Below, one piece after another: positions 56,283 through 64,000 of a DNA stretch of 64,000 nt. A program made the translations under genes and the position numbers. Source of the DNA: Natronoarchaeum rubrum. Lineage in GTDB: Archaea > Halobacteriota > Halobacteria > Halobacteriales > Natronoarchaeaceae. Position 1 is the stretch's first letter; every line of letters starts with the position of its first letter. The notes below the pieces were generated by a model that did no database searches, was not told the DNA's origin, and saw only the letters and a program-made list of their open reading frames with translations. The stretch is taken from contig NZ_JANHDP010000004.1 in NCBI RefSeq assembly GCF_024494695.1, forward strand, positions 62,001-126,000, given 5' to 3'.

Positions 56283-59200
56283 CCGCGCTCACCTCGCCGT
56301 CGCCCGAGCCGTTGAGCTGGATGCCGGTCACCGCGCTGACGTTGTCGCCCTGCATCGTGACGCCGATGGCGCGCTCGGAGCGGTCCAGCATCGCCGAGCG
56401 GTGCGACACGACGACGAACTGCGCGTCGCCCGCGAGCTCGTCGACCATCTCGCCGACGCGCTCTGCGTTGGCGGCGTCGAGGAAGGCGTCGACCTCGTCT
56501 AACGCGTAGAACGGCGCCGGGTTGTACCGCTGGATCGCGAAGATAAAGGCCAACGCAGTCAGGGACTTCTCGCCGCCCGACATCGCGTCGAGGCGCTGGA
56601 TCGGTTTGTCGCCCGGCTCGGCCTTCATCGTCATGCCGCCGTCGAAGGGATCGTCCTGATCTTCGAGGTGGAGCGTCCCGGTGCCGTTCGACAGGCGCTC
56701 GAAGATCTCCTCGAACTGGTCGTCGATCGCCTCGTAGGCCTCCATGAACGTCGCCTTCTTCTGGGCCTCGTAGGAGTCGATGCGCTCGCGGATGCCGTCC
56801 CGCTCCTCGACGAGCGTGTCGCGGCCCTCTTCGAGTTCTTCGAGGTCGGCCTCGACGTCGTCGTACTCGTCGATCGCGAGCATGTTCACCGGCTCGAGCT
56901 TCTCCATCTCCGATTCGAGTTCGTCGACCCGCGCGGTGACCTCGTCGTGGTCGGGGATCTCCTCGGGGTCGTACTCGCCGACGGCCGCTTCGAGTTCCTC
57001 GACCTCCCATTCGAGCCGATCTTCGGCGTCGCGCAGGTCCTCGAGCTTGCTCTCGACGCGGTCGACGTCGTCCCTGGCGCGGTCGCGCTCGGTCTTGGCC
57101 TCCTGGAGCTCGTCTTTCAGCTCGGAGCGCTCGTCTTTCAGATCCGCCAGCTCGTCCTCGAGTTCGAGGACTTCCTGGCGCTTCTCCTCGAGATCCGCCT
57201 CTTTCTCGTCGATCTGCTCTTCGAGTTCGGCGATCTGTTCCTCGCATTCGGCCTTGCGATTCTGCGCCGCTTCGATCGTCTCGTTGAGCTCCTCGATCGA
57301 CTCCTCGGCGTACTGCTTCTCTAACTGGTACTCGTTGAGATCGGCGTCGAGGTCGTCGAGCGTGTCCTCCAAATCGTCGATCTGGTCCTCGACCGCCTCT
57401 GCCTGGCTGGTCAGTTCGGGGATCTCCGAGTCGGCCAGCTCGGCCTCTAGCTCCTCGATGTCGGCGTCGATGTCGGCCAGCTCGTCGTCGGCGTCCTCGA
57501 GCTCGGCGTCGATCTCGCTCATGCGCTCGTCGACCGACTCGCGTTCCTCGCGCAGTTCGTCGAGCCGGGATTCCTTCTCGCCGATGCTCTCGCGGACCGA
57601 CTCGATCTCCGATTCGGTACTCTCGATCTCCGACTCGATCGAGCGCACCTGATCGTTCGCGTCGGTCTTGCGGTCGCGGGCGTCGTCGAGTCGGTCCTCG
57701 ACGCCCTGCAGGTCCTCGCGCAGCGAGTCGCGTTCGTCCTGCAGCTCCTGGATCGCCTCGGCGACCCGTTCGAGCTGGCCCTTGCCGGACTTCGAGAACG
57801 AGTAGCGCGAGCCGCTGGTCGACCCGCCGGTCATCGCGCCGCTTTTCTCGACGAGCTCGCCGTCGAGCGTGACCATCCGGTAGTCGCCCATGTACTCGCG
57901 CGCGGTCTGCATGTCCTCGACGACGAGCGTGTCGCCGAGCACGTAGGAAAAGATGCCCGAGTAGCTCGAATCGAAGTCGACGAGATTGTAGGCGAAATCG
58001 ACGACGCCCGGATCCGAGGGTTTCGAGGGCAGGCTCCGGGAGTGCATCTCCGTCAGCGGGAGGAACGTCGCCCGGCCGGCGTTGCGCGACTTCAGGTACT
58101 CGATGCAGTTCTGGCCGACGCCGTCGTCGTCGACGACGACGTTGGCGAGCCGGCCGCCCGCCGCCGTCTCGCAGGCCGTCGCGTACTGCTGCGAGACGCC
58201 GCCGAGCTGCCCGACCGTGCCGTGGACGCCCTCGATTCCGCCGTTGAGTATCGTCGTCACCGAGCGGCCGTAGGAGCTGTCGCCGCTCTCGTCTGCGCGG
58301 GCTTCGAGTTCGGCGTACTCCTGTTGTTTGGCCTGGATCTCGTCCTCGATGTCGGCGATCTCCTCCTGTAGCTCGCGCTTCTGGGCCTTGAGATCGTCGA
58401 CGACCTCCTCGATGTTCTCGGCGTTCGAGCGGGCCTTCGTCAGCTCACTCCGTAGGTCCTCGACGTCGGATTCCAGTTCGGGAATCTGCTCGCGAGCTTC
58501 GTCGATCTCGGTTTCGAGGTCGGCGATCTCGTTGGAGCGGCGCCGCGCCTCGTCGAGCAGCCGATCCTTCTCGCGCTGGAGGTCGTTGCGCTCCTCTTTG
58601 ACCGCTTCGCGGTCGGCCTTGCGCTCCTGCAGATCGGCCTTCAGTTCGTCGAACTCGGTGTCGATGTCGTCGATCCGCTGTTCGATCTCTTCGAGCTCGG
58701 CCTCCTTGGACTGCACGTCGGCTTTCACCGAGGACTTCTCGACTTTGATTTCGCGGATGTCGGACTCCAGATCGTCGATCTCCTCTTGCTTGCGGTCGAC
58801 CTGGACGAACGCCTCGCGGCGCTCGTTCTCGGCGGCGTCGCGCTTCTCCTCGGTCGACTCGATCTTGTCTTCGAGCCGCGCGATGTCGCCTTTGATTCCC
58901 TCGATCTCGCTTTTGATCTCTAACTGCTCATCCTCGCCCTTGCGCTCGATCTCGGCGTTGAGGTCTTCGAGATCCTCCTCCAGCCGGACGACGGTGCCCT
59001 GCTTCTCGTCGAGGTCGCGCTGGAGTTCCTCGAGTTCGTCCTCGCGTTCGTCGATCGACTCGCGAACGTCCGCGAGGTCGTCGCGCTTGTCTTCGAGTTC
59101 GGCCGCTTTGAGGTAGCCCTCGTACTCTTCTTTCTCCTCTCGGAGCGATTGGTACTCCAGGGCGGTCTCGCGCTCGTCGCTGAGCTGGTCGAGGCGCTCC

Positions 59201-59856
59201 TGTTTCTCGTCGATCTTCAGCTGCGCTTCGTCGATCTGGTCCTCGACGGCCTCCAGTTCCTCGAAGGCGTCCTCCTTCTTGGCGTCGAACTCCGCGACGC
59301 CGGCGATCTGGTCGATGATCTCCCGGCGCTCGTGGGGCGTCATGTTGATGATCTCGGTCACGTCGCCTTGCATGACGACGTTGTACCCCTCCGGCGTGAC
59401 GCCGGCCTGCGCGAGCAGGTCCTGAATGTCCGAGAGGTTGACCGAGCGCCCGTTGAGGTAGTAGTAGGAGTAGTAGTTGTCCTCGGTCTCTTTGACGCGT
59501 CGGCGGATCGTCACTTCGTCGATATCGCCGACGTCCTCGCTGCCGGCTGCGTTGACGATCTGTCCCCGGTCGAGTGAGCTGTCCGAGTTGTCCAGCACCA
59601 CTTCGACGCTGGCCTCGTTCGGCCCGGCGTTCTCGGCGCCGTCGTCGAAGCCGGGGTTGTAGATCAGGTCGGTCAGCTTCTGTGCGCGGATTCCCCGTGC
59701 GCGGGCCAGCCCCAGCGCGAACAGCACCGCGTCGATGATGTTGGACTTCCCGCTACCGTTCGGACCCGTGACGACGGTGAAATCCTCGTAGAACGGGATG
59801 CGAGTCTTCCGGCCGAAGCTCTTGAAGTTTTCCAGAACGAGCTCTTTTATATGCAT
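56275..59856 (-). CDS. smc: SMC, chromosome segregation ATPase
   Basis: SMC organises and segregates the chromosome as a dimer. The 1193-residue chain has Walker A GPNGSGKSNIIDAVLFALG near residues 32-40, a long coiled coil, and a hinge of about 532-675 (GIEGVHGTVGQLGGVSQQYATACE). A second coiled coil follows, then the signature MSGGEKSLTALAFIFAIQ near 1095 and Walker B PFYALDEVDAFLD near 1115. Length and motif order are normal. It is followed by scpA with an overlap and preceded by a small coiled-coil gene 43 bases upstream. Confidence 0.96.
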   Translation of the reverse strand: MHIKELVLENFKSFGRKTRIPFYEDFTVVTGPNGSGKSNIIDAVLFALGLARARGIRAQKLTDLIYNPGFDDGAENAGPNEASVEVVLDNSDSSLDRGQIVNAAGSEDVGDIDEVTIRRRVKETEDNYYSYYYLNGRSVNLSDIQDLLAQAGVTPEGYNVVMQGDVTEIINMTPHERREIIDQIAGVAEFDAKKEDAFEELEAVEDQIDEAQLKIDEKQERLDQLSDERETALEYQSLREEKEEYEGYLKAAELEDKRDDLADVRESIDEREDELEELQRDLDEKQGTVVRLEEDLEDLNAEIERKGEDEQLEIKSEIEGIKGDIARLEDKIESTEEKRDAAENERREAFVQVDRKQEEIDDLESDIREIKVEKSSVKADVQSKEAELEEIEQRIDDIDTEFDELKADLQERKADREAVKEERNDLQREKDRLLDEARRRSNEIADLETEIDEAREQIPELESDVEDLRSELTKARSNAENIEEVVDDLKAQKRELQEEIADIEDEIQAKQQEYAELEARADESGDSSYGRSVTTILNGGIEGVHGTVGQLGGVSQQYATACETAAGGRLANVVVDDDGVGQNCIEYLKSRNAGRATFLPLTEMHSRSLPSKPSDPGVVDFAYNLVDFDSSYSGIFSYVLGDTLVVEDMQTAREYMGDYRMVTLDGELVEKSGAMTGGSTSGSRYSFSKSGKGQLERVAEAIQELQDERDSLREDLQGVEDRLDDARDRKTDANDQVRSIESEIESTESEIESVRESIGEKESRLDELREERESVDERMSEIDAELEDADDELADIDADIEELEAELADSEIPELTSQAEAVEDQIDDLEDTLDDLDADLNEYQLEKQYAEESIEELNETIEAAQNRKAECEEQIAELEEQIDEKEADLEEKRQEVLELEDELADLKDERSELKDELQEAKTERDRARDDVDRVESKLEDLRDAEDRLEWEVEELEAAVGEYDPEEIPDHDEVTARVDELESEMEKLEPVNMLAIDEYDDVEADLEELEEGRDTLVEERDGIRERIDSYEAQKKATFMEAYEAIDDQFEEIFERLSNGTGTLHLEDQDDPFDGGMTMKAEPGDKPIQRLDAMSGGEKSLTALAFIFAIQRYNPAPFYALDEVDAFLDAANAERVGEMVDELAGDAQFVVVSHRSAMLDRSERAIGVTMQGDNVSAVTGIQLNGSGDGEVSADD

Positions 59857-59899
59857 GCGTTGTCATCTCCCGGGCGACGCCCGCGGTCGGCCCCGGCGA

Positions 59900-60244
59900 T
59901 CACGCGACGATGATGTCGTCGCCGAGTCCGGAGCCGTCGGTCTCGTCCCCGTCGTTATCGCCATCCCCCTTATCGGCTTCGGCTGCCGCCTCCTGAACGT
60001 CCTCGGGCGCGGCTTCGTCGGCGGGCGCGCCGTCCTCGGCCGTCTGGGACTCCGCGTCGGCGTCGGCGGCGTCGCGCCGCGCCGTCGCGGGCGTGCCCGT
60101 CGTGGCGCCCTCGCTCGGTTCGAGTTCGGCTTCCAGCAGGCGGACGCGCTCTTTCGTCTCGACGAGCTCCTCGGTGAGCCCGCGGACGGTCGACTCCAGC
60201 TCCGACACCGTGGCTTCGAGTTCCTCGACCCGGTTTTCCGACAT
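59900..60244 (-). CDS. Small coiled-coil protein upstream of smc
   Basis: The protein is 114 residues. A coiled coil at about 3-47 (RVEELEATVSELESTVRGLTEELVETKERVRLLEAEL, with breaks) is followed by an acidic, Ala-rich disordered tail ending GSGLGDDIIVA. It may belong to the same transcript as smc and scpA. I chose ATG 60244 (MSENRVEELE), where the coiled coil begins; the upstream in-frame stretch is not protein-like. No function can be assigned. Confidence 0.7.
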   Translation of the reverse strand: MSENRVEELEATVSELESTVRGLTEELVETKERVRLLEAELEPSEGATTGTPATARRDAADADAESQTAEDGAPADEAAPEDVQEAAAEADKGDGDNDGDETDGSGLGDDIIVA

Positions 60245-60323
60245 ATGAATGAAGGGACGGCTCCGTGACCATAAACGTGCGTCAGACATACAAAAGAAAT
60301 CTGATTCTTACCACCGCGATCGG

Positions 60324-60533
60324 TCACCACGTATCCCGCTCGACGGCCTCCAGCGCCGACCCATAGCCGATCGCCAGCCCGCCGGTGAACACGAAAAAGA
60401 CGGTGATCATCGCGCCCTGATGGTCGATGCCGTTGCGCCAGTAGATCGTCAGCAGTCCGATCCCCAGCGCGACGGACGCGAGACCGATCGTCCGCAACTG
60501 CGCCGGAGACAAACCGAACGGAATGTACACCAT
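60324..60533 (-). CDS. Small two-helix membrane protein
   Basis: The protein is 69 residues, MVYIPFGLSPAQLRTIGLAS, then two hydrophobic helices (VALGIGLLTIYW and AMITVFFVFTGGLAIGYGS) and a charged end. An alternative ATG at 60545 adds four residues. It lies between the coiled-coil gene and gatB, divergent from gatB. No function is visible. Confidence 0.6.
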   Translation of the reverse strand: MVYIPFGLSPAQLRTIGLASVALGIGLLTIYWRNGIDHQGAMITVFFVFTGGLAIGYGSALEAVERDTW

Positions 60534-60742
60534 ACCGGCCTGCATCCGGCGAACCGGCAAATAGGTTGTGCTCGGCGACGACGCACTACGATTTGACGCC
60601 CTACCGCGTTGCTGCACAACGCCGCCGCGCGCCGCCACCGTCGCACAACGATGTCGATGCGCGGCGATGCCGACGCGCGACGATCGCCGCCGTGGGCGCG
60701 TATGCGTTAGTCTTTAGCGGTCCCGCCCCGAACCCGTCGGCA

Positions 60743-62242
60743 ATGACTGCGCAGGCGACTCAGCAGGACGCCGACCTCGCCGTCGTGATCGGGCTGGAGG
60801 TCCACGTCCAGCTCGAAACCGACACGAAGATCTTCTGTAGCTGCTCGACCGACCAGACCGACGCCGAGCCCAACTCGAACACCTGCCCCGTCTGCCTGGG
60901 GCTGCCCGGCGCGCTGCCGGTGCTCAACGAGGGCGCCGTCGAGGCCGCGGTGAAAGTCGGCAAGGCGATCGACGCCGACATCCCCGAGGAGACGCGCTTC
61001 CACCGGAAGAACTACTACTACCCCGACCTGCCGAAGAACTTCCAGATCACGCAGTACGACGAGCCGATCTGTCAGGACGGCCTGTTGGAGGTCGGCGTCG
61101 AGGGCGAGCGCCGCGAGATCGGCATCGAGCGCGCCCACCTCGAAGAGGACCCCGGCAGCCTCCAGCACGTCGGCGGCTCGATCGACACCGCCGACTACAC
61201 GCTGGTCAACTACAACCGCGCGGGCATCCCGCTGCTGGAGATCGTCACGCGACCGGACTTCCGCAGCCCCGACGAGGTGCGCGCGTTCCTCGCCAAGCTC
61301 GAAGAGGTCCTCGAATACCTCGGCGTGTTCGAGAGCACCCGCGACGGCAGCCTGCGCATCGACGCCAACATCTCGCTGGTCGAGCGCAGCGAGGAGAACG
61401 TCGACGTCGAGACCGGCGAAATCACGGTCGAAGCGCTGGAAGAGGCCAACCGGACGGAGGTCAAGAACATCTCCAGTCACAAGGGCGCCGAGAAGGCGCT
61501 GGCCTACGAGGTAACCCGGCAGAAGAACGCCGTCCAGCGCGGCCGCGCGATCGAACAGGAGACCCGCCACTGGGACGAGAGCAAGGGGATCACCGTCTCG
61601 ATGCGCTCGAAGGAGGAAGAAAAGGACTACCGGTACTTCGGGGAGGCCGACCTCCCGCCGCTGCAGGTCGCCGACTGGAAGGACGAGATCGACATCCCGG
61701 AGCTGCCCGACGCCCGCCGCGAGCGCTTCCGCGAGGAGTACGAGCTGGGCGAGGAGGCCGCCAGCAAGCTCACCTCGACCAAGCAGGTCGCGGACTTCTA
61801 CGAGGACGTCGCCGAGGAGTACGATCCGGACCTCGCGGCGACGTGGGTCGCGGACAACCTGCTCGGCGAACTCAACTACCGCGACATGGAAGTGACCGAC
61901 GTCGAGGACCGCCTCGACGAGGTGACTCGCCTCGTGGAACTCGTCGCGACCGACGAGATCACCGCGAAGAACGCCCGCGAGACGGTGCTCCGCGAGATGC
62001 TCGACGAGGGCCGCGCGCCCGACGAGGTCGTCGAGGACGAGGGGCTGGGCAAGACCGACGACGACGAGCTCCAGCAGGCCGTCGCGGCCGCCATCGAGGA
62101 GAACCCCGACGCCGTCGAGGACCACGAGAACGGCGAGGGCGGCGCCATCAACTTCCTCGTCGGTCAGGTCATGCAGAAAACCGGTGGCTCGGCCGATCCC
62201 GGAGACGTGAACCAGCTGCTGCGGGCAGAGCTGGAAGAATAG
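60743..62242 (+). CDS. gatB: GatB, aspartyl/glutamyl-tRNA(Asn/Gln) amidotransferase subunit B
   Basis: GatB activates misacylated Asp-tRNA(Asn) and Glu-tRNA(Gln) for amidation with GatA and GatC. The 499-residue protein has GLEVHVQLETDTKIFC, a cysteine cluster through TCPVCLGLPGALPVLN, HRKNYYYPDLPKNFQITQYD, the GIPLLEIVTRPDFRSPDE segment and a C-terminal YqeY-like tail domain (ETVLREMLDEGRAPDEVVEDEGLG, with breaks). I chose ATG 60743 because upstream in-frame codons precede the promoter. gatA and gatC are not nearby. Confidence 0.95.
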   Translation: MTAQATQQDADLAVVIGLEVHVQLETDTKIFCSCSTDQTDAEPNSNTCPVCLGLPGALPVLNEGAVEAAVKVGKAIDADIPEETRFHRKNYYYPDLPKNFQITQYDEPICQDGLLEVGVEGERREIGIERAHLEEDPGSLQHVGGSIDTADYTLVNYNRAGIPLLEIVTRPDFRSPDEVRAFLAKLEEVLEYLGVFESTRDGSLRIDANISLVERSEENVDVETGEITVEALEEANRTEVKNISSHKGAEKALAYEVTRQKNAVQRGRAIEQETRHWDESKGITVSMRSKEEEKDYRYFGEADLPPLQVADWKDEIDIPELPDARRERFREEYELGEEAASKLTSTKQVADFYEDVAEEYDPDLAATWVADNLLGELNYRDMEVTDVEDRLDEVTRLVELVATDEITAKNARETVLREMLDEGRAPDEVVEDEGLGKTDDDELQQAVAAAIEENPDAVEDHENGEGGAINFLVGQVMQKTGGSADPGDVNQLLRAELEE

Positions 62243-62367
62243 CGCAGTCGCAGGCCGTCGTTTTTCGGAGGCGATCGGAGCGCGGCGTCGTCGTGAACCG
62301 ACCGAGCGGCGGCGCGACCGATCCGGGTAGTAAGAAAAACTATGTGTTCTCGCCAACGTTATCCGCT

Positions 62368-62688
62368 ATGGACTGTCCGCGATGCGGCGAGCAGTTGAAC
62401 CACTACAGCCTCGGGGACAGCGAGACGTGGAGTTGCCGGAACTGTTCGTACTCCGGCATCACCGTCGAACACCGGAGCGATCGGCCCGACCCCGAGTCCT
62501 GGGCGGAGAGCTTCGAGCGGTTCTACGAGGCGGCCGCCGAGAGCGAGACGCCGGATCGCTGCGTCGCCGCGACGGCCTCGGGTCGGCGGTGTTCGCGAGA
62601 GGCCAAGTCGGGCGAGCGGTACTGCAGCCAGCACCTCGCGATGGCCGAGCGCGACGGCGCCGACGCGGTGACCGATCACGGCCAGTAG
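62368..62688 (+). CDS. Small double zinc-finger-like protein
   Basis: The 106-residue protein starts with a zinc ribbon (MDCPRCGEQLNHYSLGDSET, then WSCRNCSYSG, so Cys3, Cys6, Cys23, Cys26). It continues with a helical middle and ends with a second cluster: DRCVAATASGRRCSREAKSG, then RYCSQH, that is CX9CX10CX2H. The second cluster closely matches the N-terminal module of GvpO in this window. It sits between gatB and the regulator at 62721. Its role is unknown; a nucleic-acid or protein-binding scaffold is plausible. Confidence 0.8.
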   Translation: MDCPRCGEQLNHYSLGDSETWSCRNCSYSGITVEHRSDRPDPESWAESFERFYEAAAESETPDRCVAATASGRRCSREAKSGERYCSQHLAMAERDGADAVTDHGQ

Positions 62689-62720
62689 ATACGAATGACG
62701 GTCGCGTCCCGGAGTCCGGT

Positions 62721-63380
62721 ATGACGGTCACTGCGACGGTGCGAATCACGCATCCCGACCTGCCGCTGTCGCCGACGCTTCGAGGGGAGCCGGGGCTGCG
62801 CGTCGAGCGAGCGTACGATCTCGGCGGAGGCGACGAGCGGTACGGCTTCTACTCGGTCGACGCCGACGACGCCGAGGCGTTCGAGGCGGCGCTCGGCGAC
62901 GATCCGACGGTGGCGGACTGGCTTCGAACCGCCGCGTTCGACGACCGCGTGCGCTACCGGATCGAGCTGACCGACGAGACGCTCGGACTGGGCACCGCGC
63001 TCGCGTCGATGGGCATCGCGATCGTCGAGGCCGCGAGCGCGACGGACGGCTGGCGGTACGTCCTGCAGCTTCCGGACCGAGACCGGCTCGCGGCGTTCAA
63101 CGACTACTGTGCGGCCGCCGACGTCGATGCCGAGGTCGAACAGCTCTCGCAGCCCTCGGCCCGCCCCGACGGTCCGGTTAGGCCGCCGGTGACCGACGCC
63201 CAGCGCGAGGCGCTCGTCACGGCGTACGAGCGAGGATTCTTCGACGAACCGCGGGGGACGTCACTGGAGGAACTGGCGACCGAACTCGACGTCTCCGCGA
63301 CCGCCGTCGGCGGCCGTCTCAGGCGCGGGACGGCGGCGCTGATCGACGCCGCGTTCCCAACCGACGACGCGGCGGATTGA
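62721..63380 (+). CDS. Bacterio-opsin-activator-type regulator (HTH_10)
   Basis: The 219-residue protein has an N-terminal sensor-like domain (VTATVRITHPDLPLSPTLRG, RYGFYSVDADDAEAFEAALG, RYRIELTDETLGLG). The C-terminal HTH_10 domain is typical of haloarchaeal Bat-like regulators (TDAQREALVTAYERGFFDEPRGTSLEELATELDVSATAVGGRLRRG, with breaks). It lacks the PAS and GAF domains of Bat itself. The target genes are not evident. Confidence 0.87.
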   Translation: MTVTATVRITHPDLPLSPTLRGEPGLRVERAYDLGGGDERYGFYSVDADDAEAFEAALGDDPTVADWLRTAAFDDRVRYRIELTDETLGLGTALASMGIAIVEAASATDGWRYVLQLPDRDRLAAFNDYCAAADVDAEVEQLSQPSARPDGPVRPPVTDAQREALVTAYERGFFDEPRGTSLEELATELDVSATAVGGRLRRGTAALIDAAFPTDDAAD

Positions 63381-63498
63381 CGCCGCTGTCCGGAGTCGTC
63401 GGTGAGCGGCGGTACCCGACCAGAAACGCGCAGCGTGTAATAAAAGCGCAGGTGAGACAGCCAATCATTCAAGCCTTTTCGCGCTGACCGTTCGGTGT

Positions 63499-63831
63499 AT
63501 GGACGAAGAACTGTTTCATCGCCACTCCGGCGGCGCGGCCAATCGCGCCGACGGCGACGACATTCAGCTCGACGCCGACGCGCCGAAGGCTATCTTCGAA
63601 CCGTCGACTGGCGGCTCGGCGACGGAAGCGATCGTCTCGCTGGTCGCTCAGGAGAACGGCTGCGCACCGCTCGAACTCGATCCGCTCTACGACGCCGTCG
63701 ACCCCGAGGCGCTCGATAGCATCTGCACCGCGACGCCCGACAGTTCGCTCCGCCTCTCGTTCGACTACGCCGGCTACACCGTCCTCGTGGACGCGAGCGG
63801 GATCGTCCAGTTGGTTCCGGCGGACGACTGA
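63499..63831 (+). CDS. HalOD1-type output-domain protein
   Basis: The 110-residue protein contains the haloarchaeal HalOD1 output-domain pattern: EAIVSLVAQENGCAPLELDPLYDAVDPEALDSI (with breaks), then LRLSFDYAGYTVLVDASGIV. Such proteins usually stand alone or attached to receiver domains, with an unproven signalling role. After it, 63832-64000 holds no gene I can support; AAAGGTTTA near the right edge may be a promoter for a gene beyond the window. Confidence 0.82.
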   Translation: MDEELFHRHSGGAANRADGDDIQLDADAPKAIFEPSTGGSATEAIVSLVAQENGCAPLELDPLYDAVDPEALDSICTATPDSSLRLSFDYAGYTVLVDASGIVQLVPADD

Positions 63832-64000
63832 CCGACCGCGACAGCTATTCTTCCGAGTCCGTCTCGATATCCAGCAGTTGCCGCCCCGAGACGTCCGCCG
63901 AATCCGTTCTCGGCTCGCCGACACCACCAGTCGTTCGAGCCGCGGTGACGCCGTGGCTCCCGCCGCAGTCGCCGTGTTGAGCACCCCGAAAGGTTTACCA

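Noticed and set aside
63845..63993. Minus-strand reading ending SGRQLLDIETDSEE and a stop at 63845
   Set aside because: The end looks protein-like, but this frame has no usable start codon before an in-frame stop near the right edge, so I cannot call a gene.
1..64000. CRISPR arrays, rRNA genes and intact insertion sequences
   Set aside because: No regularly spaced repeats, no rRNA-like sequence and no transposase frame were seen.

Overview
This is a chromosomal segment of a haloarchaeon (class Halobacteria). The DNA is GC-rich with G/C-ending codons, and nearly every protein is strongly acidic. The gene content is also typical: a gas-vesicle cluster, a halocyanin, an archaetidylserine-synthase-like enzyme, HalOD1 and bacterio-opsin-activator-type regulators, an archaeal type IV pilus ATPase/platform pair, an SMC-ScpA pair, GatB, archaeal pantoate kinase, and the uS15/DHH/Pcc1/eS1 translation operon. 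I cannot name the genus.

Layout. 1-11 kb: the 3' part of a transducer gene, then a minus-strand chemotaxis operon read cheW, cheY, cheB, cheA, two cheC, cheD, cheR. 11-14 kb: a small winged-helix gene, then queD-queE-queC, which make the archaeosine precursor preQ0. 14-19 kb: a transporter, an SRPBCC protein, an Lrp regulator, 2-oxoacid:ferredoxin oxidoreductase (probably porAB) and a SelW-like protein. 19-22 kb: a coupled pair of acidic glycine-zipper proteins, two small hypotheticals and one archaellin gene. 22-28 kb: a compact gas-vesicle cluster, gvpA-gvpO leftward and gvpFGHIJKLM rightward. 28-31 kb: surE, an FAD/NAD(P) disulfide-type reductase and tRNA-Ala(GGC). 31-34 kb: uS15, a degenerate DHH protein, Pcc1 and eS1. 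34-36.5 kb: halocyanin, a CDP-alcohol transferase and a HEAT-repeat protein. 36.5-45.5 kb: a seven-gene type IV pilus operon (PilB, PilC and five pilin-like proteins). 45.7-64 kb: housekeeping and regulatory genes, including pantoate kinase, PEP synthase, PhzF-like, lipoproteins, a phosphoribosyltransferase, scpA-smc, gatB and small regulators.

How the genes work together. Several modules concern movement and position in the water column: chemotaxis signalling steers the archaellum, whose filament subunit is encoded here but whose motor genes are not. Gas vesicles give buoyancy and the pilus operon gives surface adhesion. The gas-vesicle locus contains the eight genes regarded as essential in Halobacterium (A, F, G, J, K, L, M, O) plus H and an I-like gene, but lacks C, N, D and E. 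Several of its proteins carry unusual extensions.

The observations most worth following up are the modified minimal gvp cluster, a zinc-finger-like module on GvpO that recurs in an unrelated small protein, two very long acidic inserts (CheA and PilB), a 78-bp near-palindrome between convergent genes, and a structured leader before uS15. I see no CRISPR array, rRNA, replication origin or intact insertion sequence. All family assignments come from reading sequences without database searches.
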